This document shows, piece after piece, positions 1 to 6,403 of a stretch of DNA of 6,938 nucleotides. The notes under the pieces are model-generated. The model saw nothing but the letters and a program-made list of their open reading frames with translations, was not told the DNA's origin and ran no database searches. A program made the translations under genes and the position numbers. The DNA is from Chloroflexota bacterium. GTDB lineage: Bacteria; Chloroflexota; Anaerolineae; UBA1429. Numbering within the stretch: position 1 is the stretch's first letter; each line of letters opens with the position of its first letter. The DNA is taken from positions 1 to 6,938 of the forward strand of contig JACIWY010000184.1 in assembly GCA_014360745.1 (NCBI GenBank). The letters run 5' to 3'.

Positions 1-2
1 CA

Positions 3-788
3 ATGGTCATCGTCGGGGTTCTGGCTCTGTGGCCTTTGCTGAACAGCCGCGCTGGGGAGCGGACGCTTCACCTTCCTTCCCCCTCATCCCCGATGATCAG
101 CCCGACGGAACGGTTTCCCGAGAAGGTTACCCCTTCTCCACCCCCTACGCCATGGCCCACACCGACGCCTTCGCCTTCACCGATGCCATCGGGGTTGGCC
201 TGGCAACGCCTTATGACGCTTAACGGGCGTTGTGAGCGCTTGGAGATCGATGCCCAAAACGCCGCCCATTATGCCCCGTGCGATGAGGGCTCTCGGCTAG
301 CTTATTTGACCCAAGAGGAACTGAACACCTATTCGATTTGGTTGCAACGCTACACGCCGTTCGACTACGGGGTACAGACCCCCGGCCAGCTCGGAGGTCA
401 TGACACTGTTCAGCTCCATTTCGGCGGCCAGGGGAAGGAACAGCCTTCGCCGGCGGCCCAGGCCGAGATGGCGGCCTGGGCAGGAGAGGTGTATGAGCGA
501 TTGCGCGAGGAGGAGATACGGGCCGACTTGCTAGCCCTGGCTCGACTCGACCTCGCAGGGCGCCGTGGCTTGGCCACCGACGCGATCGTCACCGTCTCGG
601 TCGAAGCCGTGACCTGGCCCGACGCTTGTCTGGGCATTGCCATCGAGGGGCTATTTTGCGCCCAGGTGCAGACGCCGGGCTATCGCATCGTCTTGCGCGC
701 CGACGACGCGCTCTATGAATATCACACCGACCAACACGACGTTGTGCGGCAGGTTCCGCAAACGAGCCCCCGCTCTTCTGCCCCTTAG
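3..788 (+). CDS. Anchored extracytoplasmic protein of unknown function, possibly 5'-partial
   Basis: Residues 2-13 are hydrophobic (VIVGVLALWPLL), consistent with the end of a signal anchor. A Pro/Ser/Thr-rich tether follows at about 25-63, typical of a spacer that holds a domain off a membrane. Residues 66-170 form one soluble segment containing C77 and C93. Residues 180-243 form a second: a DLAGRRG helix, the VEAVTWPD motif (200-207), C209, C219, TPGYRIVL (224-231) and YEYHTD (238-243). I recall this WPD...LG...TPGYRI...YEYHTD arrangement from uncharacterised proteins of Chloroflexota and some Cyanobacteria, and know of no assigned function. Only two bases precede the ATG at 3, so no ribosome site can be seen and the short hydrophobic run suggests the true start lies upstream. 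The TAG stop at 786-788 overlaps the stop of the convergent gene. The coding call is firm, the function unknown. Confidence 0.82.
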   Translation: MVIVGVLALWPLLNSRAGERTLHLPSPSSPMISPTERFPEKVTPSPPPTPWPTPTPSPSPMPSGLAWQRLMTLNGRCERLEIDAQNAAHYAPCDEGSRLAYLTQEELNTYSIWLQRYTPFDYGVQTPGQLGGHDTVQLHFGGQGKEQPSPAAQAEMAAWAGEVYERLREEEIRADLLALARLDLAGRRGLATDAIVTVSVEAVTWPDACLGIAIEGLFCAQVQTPGYRIVLRADDALYEYHTDQHDVVRQVPQTSPRSSAP

Positions 789-1474
789 GCCGGCCGGACC
801 ACGATATCGGCGCCGACGATGCCCGCATAGGCGCCGGCCTTCACCAGGTCCGTCGCCCCAGGGTGAGCGATGAGCCATTTGTTCACGGCAAATAGCAGCC
901 GGCTTTCGCCGACCGGCTCGGCCGGGAAGGGCAGCGGCTCGTTCGTGCCCTTGGGCAGATAGACCAACGTGGCGAACTGCTCCTCTGTGCGGGCCTGGAT
1001 CGGGGCAAAGTGCAGACACCAGGGGAAAAATTCGATCACCGAGCCCGCTGGGGCGTAATAGGCGCGAACTTTGGCGGCGTCGTAGCGAATCTCGGCGCCA
1101 AAGCGAATATCCCCTAAATGCCCGACCAGAAGCACAATATCGGTCAGGCAAATGAGAACCTCGGTGCCCTTGTGATATTCCAATGCGCCCATGCGCGTGT
1201 TGCGGCCATAACACCAACCGATTTGGATCGGCATCCCGCCATAGATTTGCTGCATGATGCGCATATTCAGCGAGCTGCTCTCTTCTAGAGCAGCCACCGA
1301 AGGCTCGTAGACCACCTGCTGGGCCTGAGGCAAGATGGCGCGCGCTCGGGCGATCATTTCACCGGCGTCATAGGTGTCCAAGAGCCGCCCGTAGACGCCG
1401 AACCCAGGCGCTTGCACATCTTCCAGGCCGAGAGCGGGGTTGTTGTGCCGCAGATCTTGAAGAATGTCGCTCAT
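785..1474 (-). CDS. DUF4867 family protein (cupin-like)
   Basis: The 229-residue product matches my memory of the DUF4867 family along its whole length: YGRLLDTYD (28-36), VVYEPSVAALE (54-64), YGGMPIQIGWCYG (78-90), ALEYHKGTEV (97-106), TDIVLLVG (111-118), PAGSVIEFFPWCLHFAP (142-158), LPKGTN (173-178) and NKWLIAHPGA (198-207). H101, E105 and H155 sit where cupin-type metal ligands would be, so a small double-stranded beta-helix fold binding a metal or a sugar-like ligand is plausible. No biochemical role is established as far as I know; in Firmicutes I recall relatives near sugar-use genes, held loosely. No signal peptide is present, so it should be cytoplasmic. A GTG at 1483 would add three residues (MKA), but the Shine-Dalgarno sequence overlaps it, so I place the start at the ATG 1474. 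The TAA stop at 787-785 shares bases with the convergent gene. Confidence 0.88.
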   Translation of the reverse strand: MSDILQDLRHNNPALGLEDVQAPGFGVYGRLLDTYDAGEMIARARAILPQAQQVVYEPSVAALEESSSLNMRIMQQIYGGMPIQIGWCYGRNTRMGALEYHKGTEVLICLTDIVLLVGHLGDIRFGAEIRYDAAKVRAYYAPAGSVIEFFPWCLHFAPIQARTEEQFATLVYLPKGTNEPLPFPAEPVGESRLLFAVNKWLIAHPGATDLVKAGAYAGIVGADIVVRPA

Positions 1475-1722
1475 CGCTTTCACCTCTCCTTACGAAAATA
1501 GCCATGGATAGGGACAGTGCCCGTCACCTGGCCGATCATTGTCTGGGCATTCATTCTACATAGGTGTGCATTTCCCCGCCAGCAAACCTTGCCCATGCCG
1601 AATCTGTAACCAGACCCCACCTCTTTACGTCACACAGAGTGAAAGGTGCAAAAACGGGGCCCCCTTGACGCGCCTGCCTGTTTCAAGCCAAGAACGAGAT
1701 AGGGAAAAAGGAGATAAGAGCC
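1475..1722. other. Divergent intergenic region between the DUF4867 and cohesin-dockerin genes
   Basis: This 248-nt stretch must hold the promoters for both flanking genes, but I see no convincing sigma-70 pair. On the minus strand TAGAAT (1558-1553) is a 5/6 match to a -10 box but has no matching -35 at 16-18 nt. On the plus strand TTGACG (1665-1670) is a good -35 box without a -10 at the right distance (CCAAGA at 17 nt). A GGGGCCCC palindrome lies at 1656-1663, just before that box. The downstream gene has its own Shine-Dalgarno, AAGGAG at 1708-1713, 9 nt before its ATG. I see no conserved small gene or RNA here. Any short reading frames that pass through lack ribosome sites. Confidence 0.35.
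1480..1491 (-). promoter_or_regulatory. Ribosome binding site that decides the DUF4867 start
   Basis: Read on the minus strand the sequence is AAGGAGAGGTGA, which is the ideal AAGGAGGTGA anti-16S match with two extra bases inside. AAGGAG (1491-1486) lies 11 nt, and AGGTGA (1485-1480) 5 nt, before the ATG at 1474. The alternative GTG at 1483-1481 lies inside the site itself and is only 2 nt from AAGGAG, so it is an unlikely start. Confidence 0.7.
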
Positions 1723-4700
1723 ATGAAGGTTCGACAGTTTTTGTCATTGGCCCTCTTGCTGTTGATGGCCTTGGCGCCTCTGGTCGGTGTGCAGGCCCAA
1801 CAGGGGGCCGCGCTTTCGGCCCAAGCAGATCCCCCTCGTGATCCATCCGTGCTCCCCGATTTGCCCGGTTTTCGCGTCGCCCAACCACGGGTGGGGATCA
1901 TATCGCCCACCCAAGGCGACGCCGACAATCTAATGGTGGAATGGAACACCTCGCCGGAACAACCGTTGACCACCGTTGTCGCCGGGCGGCGTTTTGCCTT
2001 GCGCAGCGACTACGAGGCCGTCTTTTTCCCCGGCGGCAACGGCTCGGCCCAATTCGAGCTCCTGGTGTATCGCATCCTAAATAGCGGCGAGCGCGTGCTC
2101 ATCGGCTCGAAACACCAGCTCCATGCGGGCAGCGGGCCTCTGCGCATCCCCGGAATGGTAGTGGTGAGCGTCTCATTACCCACGCCGGGCGTCCATCGTC
2201 TGGCCATCGTCTCGCGCTCCACGGCCAGGCCGGCACAGGGCCAGCCTGTAACCGATGAGGACGAGATCATTGTTCACGTCATGGTAACGGGCACACCGAC
2301 GCCCCCGATCGAGCCTGTAGCGGTCGGCACCCCCGTTCCCGAGCCGGTAACCGTCGCCCGTAACGCCGCGCAGCGCGCGATGGCGAACCGCCCGCGCCCC
2401 TTGGCGGCAGGTGCCCCGTCTGCCGGCAGCATAGAAGAGAGGTTGGTCTTCGCTTCTTCGCGGCCAGAGGAGATGCCGCCTATTACGGTTACGCCCATGC
2501 CGATCCCCACAGAGCGGGAGCTCGTCGTGGCCTTCCCGCGCGGGCATCTGTTGCCGGGTGGGGTGGGCGCCGCCGAGAATTTCGCCCAAGGCCATGGCCG
2601 CACCCTTTATGTGCGCCAGGGCGACAGCGTAACCTTCAAGACGTTGTACGAGTTCGTGTGGTTCGAGGGCGCCGGGGGCACAGCCTATACCCTTTTGGAG
2701 ATCCGCGCCGATGGGCTGCGCGATAGCCCCTTTGTGCAAGATAGTCTGGAAGAAGGACGTCAGGGGGCATGGCGCCTCGCAGGGACGCTGGAGGCCGAGC
2801 TGCCCTTCCCCGATCCGGGCGAGTTTCGCGTCGAGGCGCGCATCTATACCCGCGTCTCGCCGACCGGCCCGACCCCCGAATCGGTCTTGGCCGATGAAGA
2901 CGTGGTGCGTGTGCGCGTGATCGTGCTGGCCCAGCCCCAATTGGGCGCCATCGCCGGCTTGGTCACTGCTGAGGGTAACGAGGTCCCCTTACAACGGGTG
3001 CTCATCCGCGCCGTGGATGCTGAAACAGGGCACGTGGCGCGTATGGCTTACACCGGCGAGGATGGCTGTTACCTCATCAGCAGCCTGCCCGTGGGCCGAT
3101 ATCTGGTGCAGGCCGATCCACTGGCCCAGAATTACCTGAGTGAGTGGTATGACAATAAGCCTACCCGTGAGGAGGCCGATCCGGTGGAGGTCGTGGCCAA
3201 CGCGACGACGGCGGATATCGATTTCGCCCTCGCGCCGGGCGGCGTGATCAGCGGCCAGGTCGTCGAAGACGATCCCAGCTCGCCCCTGACGGTAATCAAG
3301 CCCTTGGGCGGTGTGCTCGTCGTGGCTGGCGCTTTTGATAGCAACGTCATTGTGGCCAAGACACGCACCCTGCGCGACGGGAGCTATCGCCTGGACAAGC
3401 TGCCCACCGGCATATATTGGGTCCACGCCGGCAACGCAAGCTGGGCCGACAGCGAGAGCGTCGAGTATTCGCCCTTGATCGGCGAATATTGGGACGATCA
3501 CCTCGAGCGCGAGGACGCCGATCCGGTGCGCGTCGTCGCTGGCCAAGAGGTGGAGCGCATCAACTTTGCCCTGCGGTATGGCGGCACCATCGCCGGCCGT
3601 GTGTTGGGCAACGGCACCACACCGGTCATCGTGCCCTTTAAGGTCACCGCCTTTGACTGGGAGAGCGGCGCAAAGGTGCGCACGGTCTTGGTGGGGCCTC
3701 AAGGGTACTACCGTATCCCCAGCCTGCCGGAGGGGCGCTATCGAGTGTACGCTTTTGATGAACAGGGTTACTTTGTGCCCGAATACTATGACAATGTGAC
3801 CGACCCGACAGAGGCCACGCCCGTGGTCGTGCGTCGCGGTGAGGTGACAACGGGCATCGACTTTATGCTCGACATGGCCGGCCTGGCCACGCTCAAGATC
3901 GAGCCCTTGATCACCCAGGTGCAACCCGGCGAGACCTTTACCGTGACGGTCGAGGTGGCCGATGCCGTTGATCTGGGCGCCTTTTCCTTCGAGATCGCCT
4001 TCAATCCGGAGGTGATCGAAGCGTTGGGCGTCGAACTGGGGGATTTTCTCGGCAGCACGGGCCGCCAGGTCGTTCCGGTGGGGCCTGAAATCGACAACGA
4101 AGCGGGCTTGCTGGCCTATGGGGCGGCGAGCTTTGGCGATGAGCAAGGCCCAAACGGCGACGGCACGTTGGCTCACGTGCGCTTCCAAGCCAAGGGCGTC
4201 GGCGAGAGCCCGCTCACGCTGCAAAACGTGCAGCTCACCGACACACACGCCAACCCGTTGGAGCATTTGTTGCGCAACGGGCGGGTGTTGGTGGGCGAGT
4301 GCATCTTTGGGGATTTCGACTGTGACTGTGACGTGGATATCGCCGACATCATGCAAGTGGCCGTGCGTTGGGGCGCGCGCGAGGGCGATCCCGACTATGA
4401 CCCGACCTTCGATCTGGACGACGATGGCGATATCGACATCGTCGATTTGGCCCTGGTGGCCGCAGCCTGGGGGAACACATGCGATGAGGCCGTGGCCTCC
4501 GCTCGGATGAGAGTGGGCGCGGGCGCCCCTTCGGCGCTGAGCACCGGGCTGCGCCTGGAGCCCTCCTCCGCGCAGGGCGCCATCGGCCAACCGCTGACGC
4601 TGGAGGTATGGGTCGACGAGGCGGTGGATCTGGGCGCCTTTGAATTCACCCTTCGTTACGATGCCGATAAGGTGTCGGTATCGGCCGGGGACGTCGCCCT

Positions 4701-5010
4701 AGGCAGCTTTATCGAGAGCACCGGTCGCTCGGCGACGTTGATGGTACCGCAGATCGAGGTGAACGGCGCTGTCGGCACGCTCTCTGTGGGGGCGTTCACC
4801 CTGGGCGCCGGCCTGCCCGGCCCAGACGGAAGCGGCGCGTTGGCGCAGATCCGCTTTTGGCCCAAGGCCGCCGGCCAGGCCGCCTTTGAGCTGAGCGACG
4901 CGCAGGTGACCGATACCGCCGGGCATAGCCAGGAGTTGCTATCGCTCCAAGGCGGCAACGCCATCCTCACGGGGAGCGGCATTAGCTTCTTGCCGCATAT
5001 CCAGCGTTGA
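1723..5010 (+). CDS. Secreted modular protein: beta modules, three carboxypeptidase-regulatory-like modules, cohesin-dockerin-cohesin
   Basis: This 1095-residue exported protein is probably a cell-surface or extracellular scaffold or adhesion protein; no catalytic domain is visible. Domains in order: Sec signal peptide 1-25 (K2/R4, hydrophobic 6-23, likely cleavage after VQA); beta module A, about 57-189; Pro-rich linker 190-264; beta module B, about 265-402; three carboxypeptidase-regulatory-like modules (about 408-506, 507-619, 620-720); cohesin-like 1, about 721-859; type I-like dockerin 860-920; short linker; cohesin-like 2, about 943-1083; tail GSGISFLPHIQR at the C-terminus. Cohesin binding to dockerin is a calcium-dependent, very tight contact in cellulosomes, and both domains also occur in many non-cellulosomal bacteria and archaea. 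The protein has five cysteines, four of them in the dockerin. The start is supported by AAGGAG 9 nt upstream and the signal peptide right after it. A 34-bp hairpin follows the stop. It is monocistronic as far as visible. Domain identities are confident for dockerin and cohesins, fair for the middle modules and unassigned for A and B. Confidence 0.93.
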   Translation: MKVRQFLSLALLLLMALAPLVGVQAQQGAALSAQADPPRDPSVLPDLPGFRVAQPRVGIISPTQGDADNLMVEWNTSPEQPLTTVVAGRRFALRSDYEAVFFPGGNGSAQFELLVYRILNSGERVLIGSKHQLHAGSGPLRIPGMVVVSVSLPTPGVHRLAIVSRSTARPAQGQPVTDEDEIIVHVMVTGTPTPPIEPVAVGTPVPEPVTVARNAAQRAMANRPRPLAAGAPSAGSIEERLVFASSRPEEMPPITVTPMPIPTERELVVAFPRGHLLPGGVGAAENFAQGHGRTLYVRQGDSVTFKTLYEFVWFEGAGGTAYTLLEIRADGLRDSPFVQDSLEEGRQGAWRLAGTLEAELPFPDPGEFRVEARIYTRVSPTGPTPESVLADEDVVRVRVIVLAQPQLGAIAGLVTAEGNEVPLQRVLIRAVDAETGHVARMAYTGEDGCYLISSLPVGRYLVQADPLAQNYLSEWYDNKPTREEADPVEVVANATTADIDFALAPGGVISGQVVEDDPSSPLTVIKPLGGVLVVAGAFDSNVIVAKTRTLRDGSYRLDKLPTGIYWVHAGNASWADSESVEYSPLIGEYWDDHLEREDADPVRVVAGQEVERINFALRYGGTIAGRVLGNGTTPVIVPFKVTAFDWESGAKVRTVLVGPQGYYRIPSLPEGRYRVYAFDEQGYFVPEYYDNVTDPTEATPVVVRRGEVTTGIDFMLDMAGLATLKIEPLITQVQPGETFTVTVEVADAVDLGAFSFEIAFNPEVIEALGVELGDFLGSTGRQVVPVGPEIDNEAGLLAYGAASFGDEQGPNGDGTLAHVRFQAKGVGESPLTLQNVQLTDTHANPLEHLLRNGRVLVGECIFGDFDCDCDVDIADIMQVAVRWGAREGDPDYDPTFDLDDDGDIDIVDLALVAAAWGNTCDEAVASARMRVGAGAPSALSTGLRLEPSSAQGAIGQPLTLEVWVDEAVDLGAFEFTLRYDADKVSVSAGDVALGSFIESTGRSATLMVPQIEVNGAVGTLSVGAFTLGAGLPGPDGSGALAQIRFWPKAAGQAAFELSDAQVTDTAGHSQELLSLQGGNAILTGSGISFLPHIQR
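1891..2928 (+). repeat. Duplicated N-terminal beta modules A and B (protein-level repeat)
   Basis: Residues 57-189 and 265-402 of the secreted protein look like diverged copies of one module. A has V86-A-G88...L93-R-S-D-Y97-E98-A-V100-F-F-P-G104-G-N-G107, and B has V297-R-Q-G300...F305-K-T-L-Y309-E310-F-V312-W-F-E-G316-A-G-G319. Both close with a shared ending, TDEDEIIVHV in A (177-186) and ADEDVVRVRV in B (390-399). Alternating hydrophobic residues suggest an Ig-like or jelly-roll beta sandwich. I cannot assign a named family. The Pro-rich stretch 190-264 between them looks like a flexible linker. Confidence 0.55.
2944..3882 (+). repeat. Three tandem carboxypeptidase-regulatory-like modules
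   Basis: Residues 408-720 hold three copies of a beta-sandwich module of the carboxypeptidase-regulatory-like / Cna-B type. Each opens with a G-x-I-x-G-x-V strand (A409-I-A-G-L-V; V508-I-S-G-Q-V; T622-I-A-G-R-V). Each has a G-x-Y-x-(I/L)-x-x-L-P-x-G-x-Y turn, for example G448-C-Y-L-I-S-S-L-P. Each closes with an unusually regular segment of form E-(W/Y)-(Y/W)-D-(N/D)...(A/T)-(D/T)-P-V-x-V...(I/F)-(D/N)-F at 474-, 588- and 687-. Such modules usually act as rigid spacers or adhesive stalks on surface proteins. Divergence between copies is high at the DNA level, so this is an old duplication. Confidence 0.75.
3883..4971 (+). other. Cohesin-dockerin-cohesin segment
   Basis: The two cohesin-like domains (residues about 721-859 and 943-1083) share AVDLGAF (748-754 and 967-973), followed by strands of similar spacing, a GPDG/GPNGDG turn and QxTDT(A/H). 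Between them the dockerin (860-920) has two calcium loops. Loop 1 has D864, D866, D868, D870, D872 and D875 at positions 1, 3, 5, 7, 9 and 12. Loop 2 has D897, D899, D901, G902, D903, D905 and D908 in textbook order. Each loop is followed by a hydrophobic helix ending in RWG or AWG. Loop 1 has Cys where Gly is usual (C869). The cysteines C860, C867, C869 and C920 bracket and fill the module. Confidence 0.8.
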
Positions 5011-5023
5011 TCTTTCAAGGACA

Positions 5024-5057
5024 GGCGGCCCGACCGGTATATACCGATCGGGCCGCC
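5024..5057. terminator. Hairpin between convergent genes, candidate bidirectional terminator
   Basis: The left arm (5024-5040) starts GGCGGCCCGA and the right arm (5041-5057) is its reverse complement except at one position (C opposite A on the plus strand, G opposite T on the minus strand). The centre GGTATATACC is a perfect palindrome, so a real RNA loop would open at TATA. It begins 14 nt after the plus-strand stop at 5010 and 21 nt after the minus-strand stop at 5078, the usual place for a shared terminator. There is no T tract on either side, so it may be a stem-only terminator or an mRNA 3'-end stabiliser. Confidence 0.7.
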
Positions 5058-5077
5058 CGCGCACGTCGTCCGAGTCT

Positions 5078-6328
5078 TCAAGCATACTGGGCGGTCACTT
5101 CCTGAGCGATGACGCTCCACTCCCACAGACGTTGGGGTTGGTAACGCACGGTGCTTATATCCTTCATGATCACTTCAACGCAACAACCCCGCGTGCGCTC
5201 CAGCACGTTCACCAGCATTTGGCGCGCTTTGGCCGGTTTCCAGATATCCTCGGCAAAGATCGCCGGGTTTGGCTTGTGCGAAAAGACAAACTCGTCGCCC
5301 ACGTTGCGCACGGCTATATCCACATCTGCCCAGGGGCTCATCGAAATCTTGCGCAGCCTCGGGATGCTGCGCAACATATCGACCTTGAGATGTAGCGGCT
5401 CGCAACAACCGTAATAATTGAGCCCAAAGCGTTCCATCCAACGCCGTTCGTATTGCAGGGCAAACTCCTCATGCATAGCTGGCGACACCGCGCCAAAGAT
5501 CTGTGCCGTGCCACAGCCCCATAGATCGATGGGGCGCACGTGGGCGGGGTCAAAATCGGGCTGCGGCAGCTCGTCGGAATAGCCATAGCCGCCCGACCCG
5601 ACGCGCACATTGTTGTTGTTCAGCGAGAGCAGCCCTTGCGCTTCGTATTGATCCAGGCGCGTCAAATAGGCCTGGATCAAACGCTCCATCGCTGCGTGCA
5701 CCAGCTCAGGGCGCAACACCAGGTCAATCATCGCCTTTTCCACGCTCCACCAACGGATCAGTTCGTCCCACGGGGCGAACCAAAAGCCGGGAGCGCCCCG
5801 CTTTTCCACCCTCACGATGTCGCCAATCGCCTCGCTGAGGGCCTGGAAGTTGCGCTCGCTGGCCTCCGCGTCATGGGTGACGCGAGGCATCTTGATCTTG
5901 GCCAGATCCGCCTCGCTGTCGATCTGCTCGTGGAAGTGGCGGCTGACGATGTCGCTGGCCTCATCGGTGCGGACGATGTCCACCTCTTCGTCGATGCCAA
6001 AGCCCGTATCTTGGATCACGAGGGGTGAATAGAAAACCGGCTCGATCGTCATATCGCCGGGCATATGTCGCCACTGGTAGAGGGTCTGCCGTAGGGTTCG
6101 CTCGTGCTGGCGACAAAAAGGCGCTTCACAGCGCAAGGTCAGCTCCTCGTTCACGTTCATCTCGTGCCAAGGGATCTCGTTAATCCAGATAAGCGGCTTG
6201 ACCCGTTCCAGCCGGTTGAGCCGCCGCCACAGGTCGGCGCGCTCCGCCTGAACAGGATCGGCGGCGGCCGTCGCCCATTCCTCGGCCAATCGGCGCAAGA
6301 TATCGCGATCGTGGGGTGAAATGTCCAT
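5078..6328 (-). CDS. Uroporphyrinogen decarboxylase-superfamily protein, corrinoid methyltransferase type
   Basis: The 416-residue cytoplasmic product looks like the URO-D superfamily branch (COG0407-like) that includes cobalamin/corrinoid methyltransferases such as MtaA, MtbA and CmuA, not haem-pathway HemE. The N-terminus lacks the HemE-type MRQAGRYLPEY motif, and the protein is longer than HemE (about 350). Visible blocks are PLIWINEIPW (45-54), FWFAPWDELIRWW (182-194), LWGCGTAQIFGAVSPAMHEEF (269 onward), YYGCCEPLH (305-313), LRKISMSPWAD (325-335), VFSHKPNPA (348-356) and GCCVEVIMKD (381-390). In MtaA/MtbA-type enzymes zinc is held by a His-x-Cys motif and a later Cys; here C308/C309, H313 and C382/C383 are candidate ligands with similar spacing. 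Substrate unknown. Two in-frame ATGs exist; the one at 6328 has a well-spaced ribosome site, so I use it (the one at 6334 adds two residues). It has its own promoter and is divergent from a flavodoxin gene. Confidence 0.85.
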   Translation of the reverse strand: MDISPHDRDILRRLAEEWATAAADPVQAERADLWRRLNRLERVKPLIWINEIPWHEMNVNEELTLRCEAPFCRQHERTLRQTLYQWRHMPGDMTIEPVFYSPLVIQDTGFGIDEEVDIVRTDEASDIVSRHFHEQIDSEADLAKIKMPRVTHDAEASERNFQALSEAIGDIVRVEKRGAPGFWFAPWDELIRWWSVEKAMIDLVLRPELVHAAMERLIQAYLTRLDQYEAQGLLSLNNNNVRVGSGGYGYSDELPQPDFDPAHVRPIDLWGCGTAQIFGAVSPAMHEEFALQYERRWMERFGLNYYGCCEPLHLKVDMLRSIPRLRKISMSPWADVDIAVRNVGDEFVFSHKPNPAIFAEDIWKPAKARQMLVNVLERTRGCCVEVIMKDISTVRYQPQRLWEWSVIAQEVTAQYA

Positions 6329-6335
6329 GAACATC

Positions 6336-6341
6336 CCTCCT
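6336..6341 (-). promoter_or_regulatory. Ribosome binding site that decides the URO-D-like start
   Basis: On the minus strand AGGAGG (6341-6336) ends 7 nt before the ATG at 6328 but only 1 nt before the upstream in-frame ATG at 6334. The spacing supports the downstream start, giving 416 residues beginning MDISPHDRD. Confidence 0.75.
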
Positions 6342-6375
6342 CGTTGCTATCGCACTGGGCAGCATTGCCTTTCCT

Positions 6376-6403
6376 TTTACAATGGCACGGGTGGAGGCGT
6401 CAA
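6376..6403 (-). promoter_or_regulatory. Sigma-70-type promoter for the URO-D-like gene
   Basis: On the minus strand the -35 box is TTGACG (6403-6398, 5/6) and the -10 box TGTAAA (6381-6376, 4/6), separated by 16 nt. Transcription should begin near 6369, leaving a leader of about 40 nt to the ATG at 6328. Confidence 0.5.

Noticed and set aside
1665..1693. Promoter starting at TTGACG upstream of the large secreted-protein gene
   Set aside because: The -35 box is good, but CCAAGA at 17 nt bears no resemblance to a -10 box, and neighbouring spacings are no better.
1539..1841. Plus-strand frame running from the intergenic region into the signal peptide of the large protein
   Set aside because: No ribosome site, no motif, and the second half is an out-of-frame copy of the real gene start.
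2989..4590. Long open frame on the minus strand (533 codons) inside the large secreted-protein gene
   Set aside because: It lies wholly antisense to a protein with clear domains, its translation is His- and Gly-rich with no recognisable motif, and long antisense frames are expected from codon bias in GC-rich genes.
3883..4971. A cellulosome scaffoldin
   Set aside because: There is no carbohydrate-binding module, no S-layer anchor domain, only two cohesin-like domains and no glycoside hydrolase nearby; a non-cellulosomal cohesin-dockerin protein fits better.
5078..6328. Annotation as haem-pathway uroporphyrinogen decarboxylase (hemE)
   Set aside because: The N-terminal MRQAGRYLPEY-type motif is missing, the protein is longer than HemE, and the Cys-rich blocks point to the methyltransferase-like branch.
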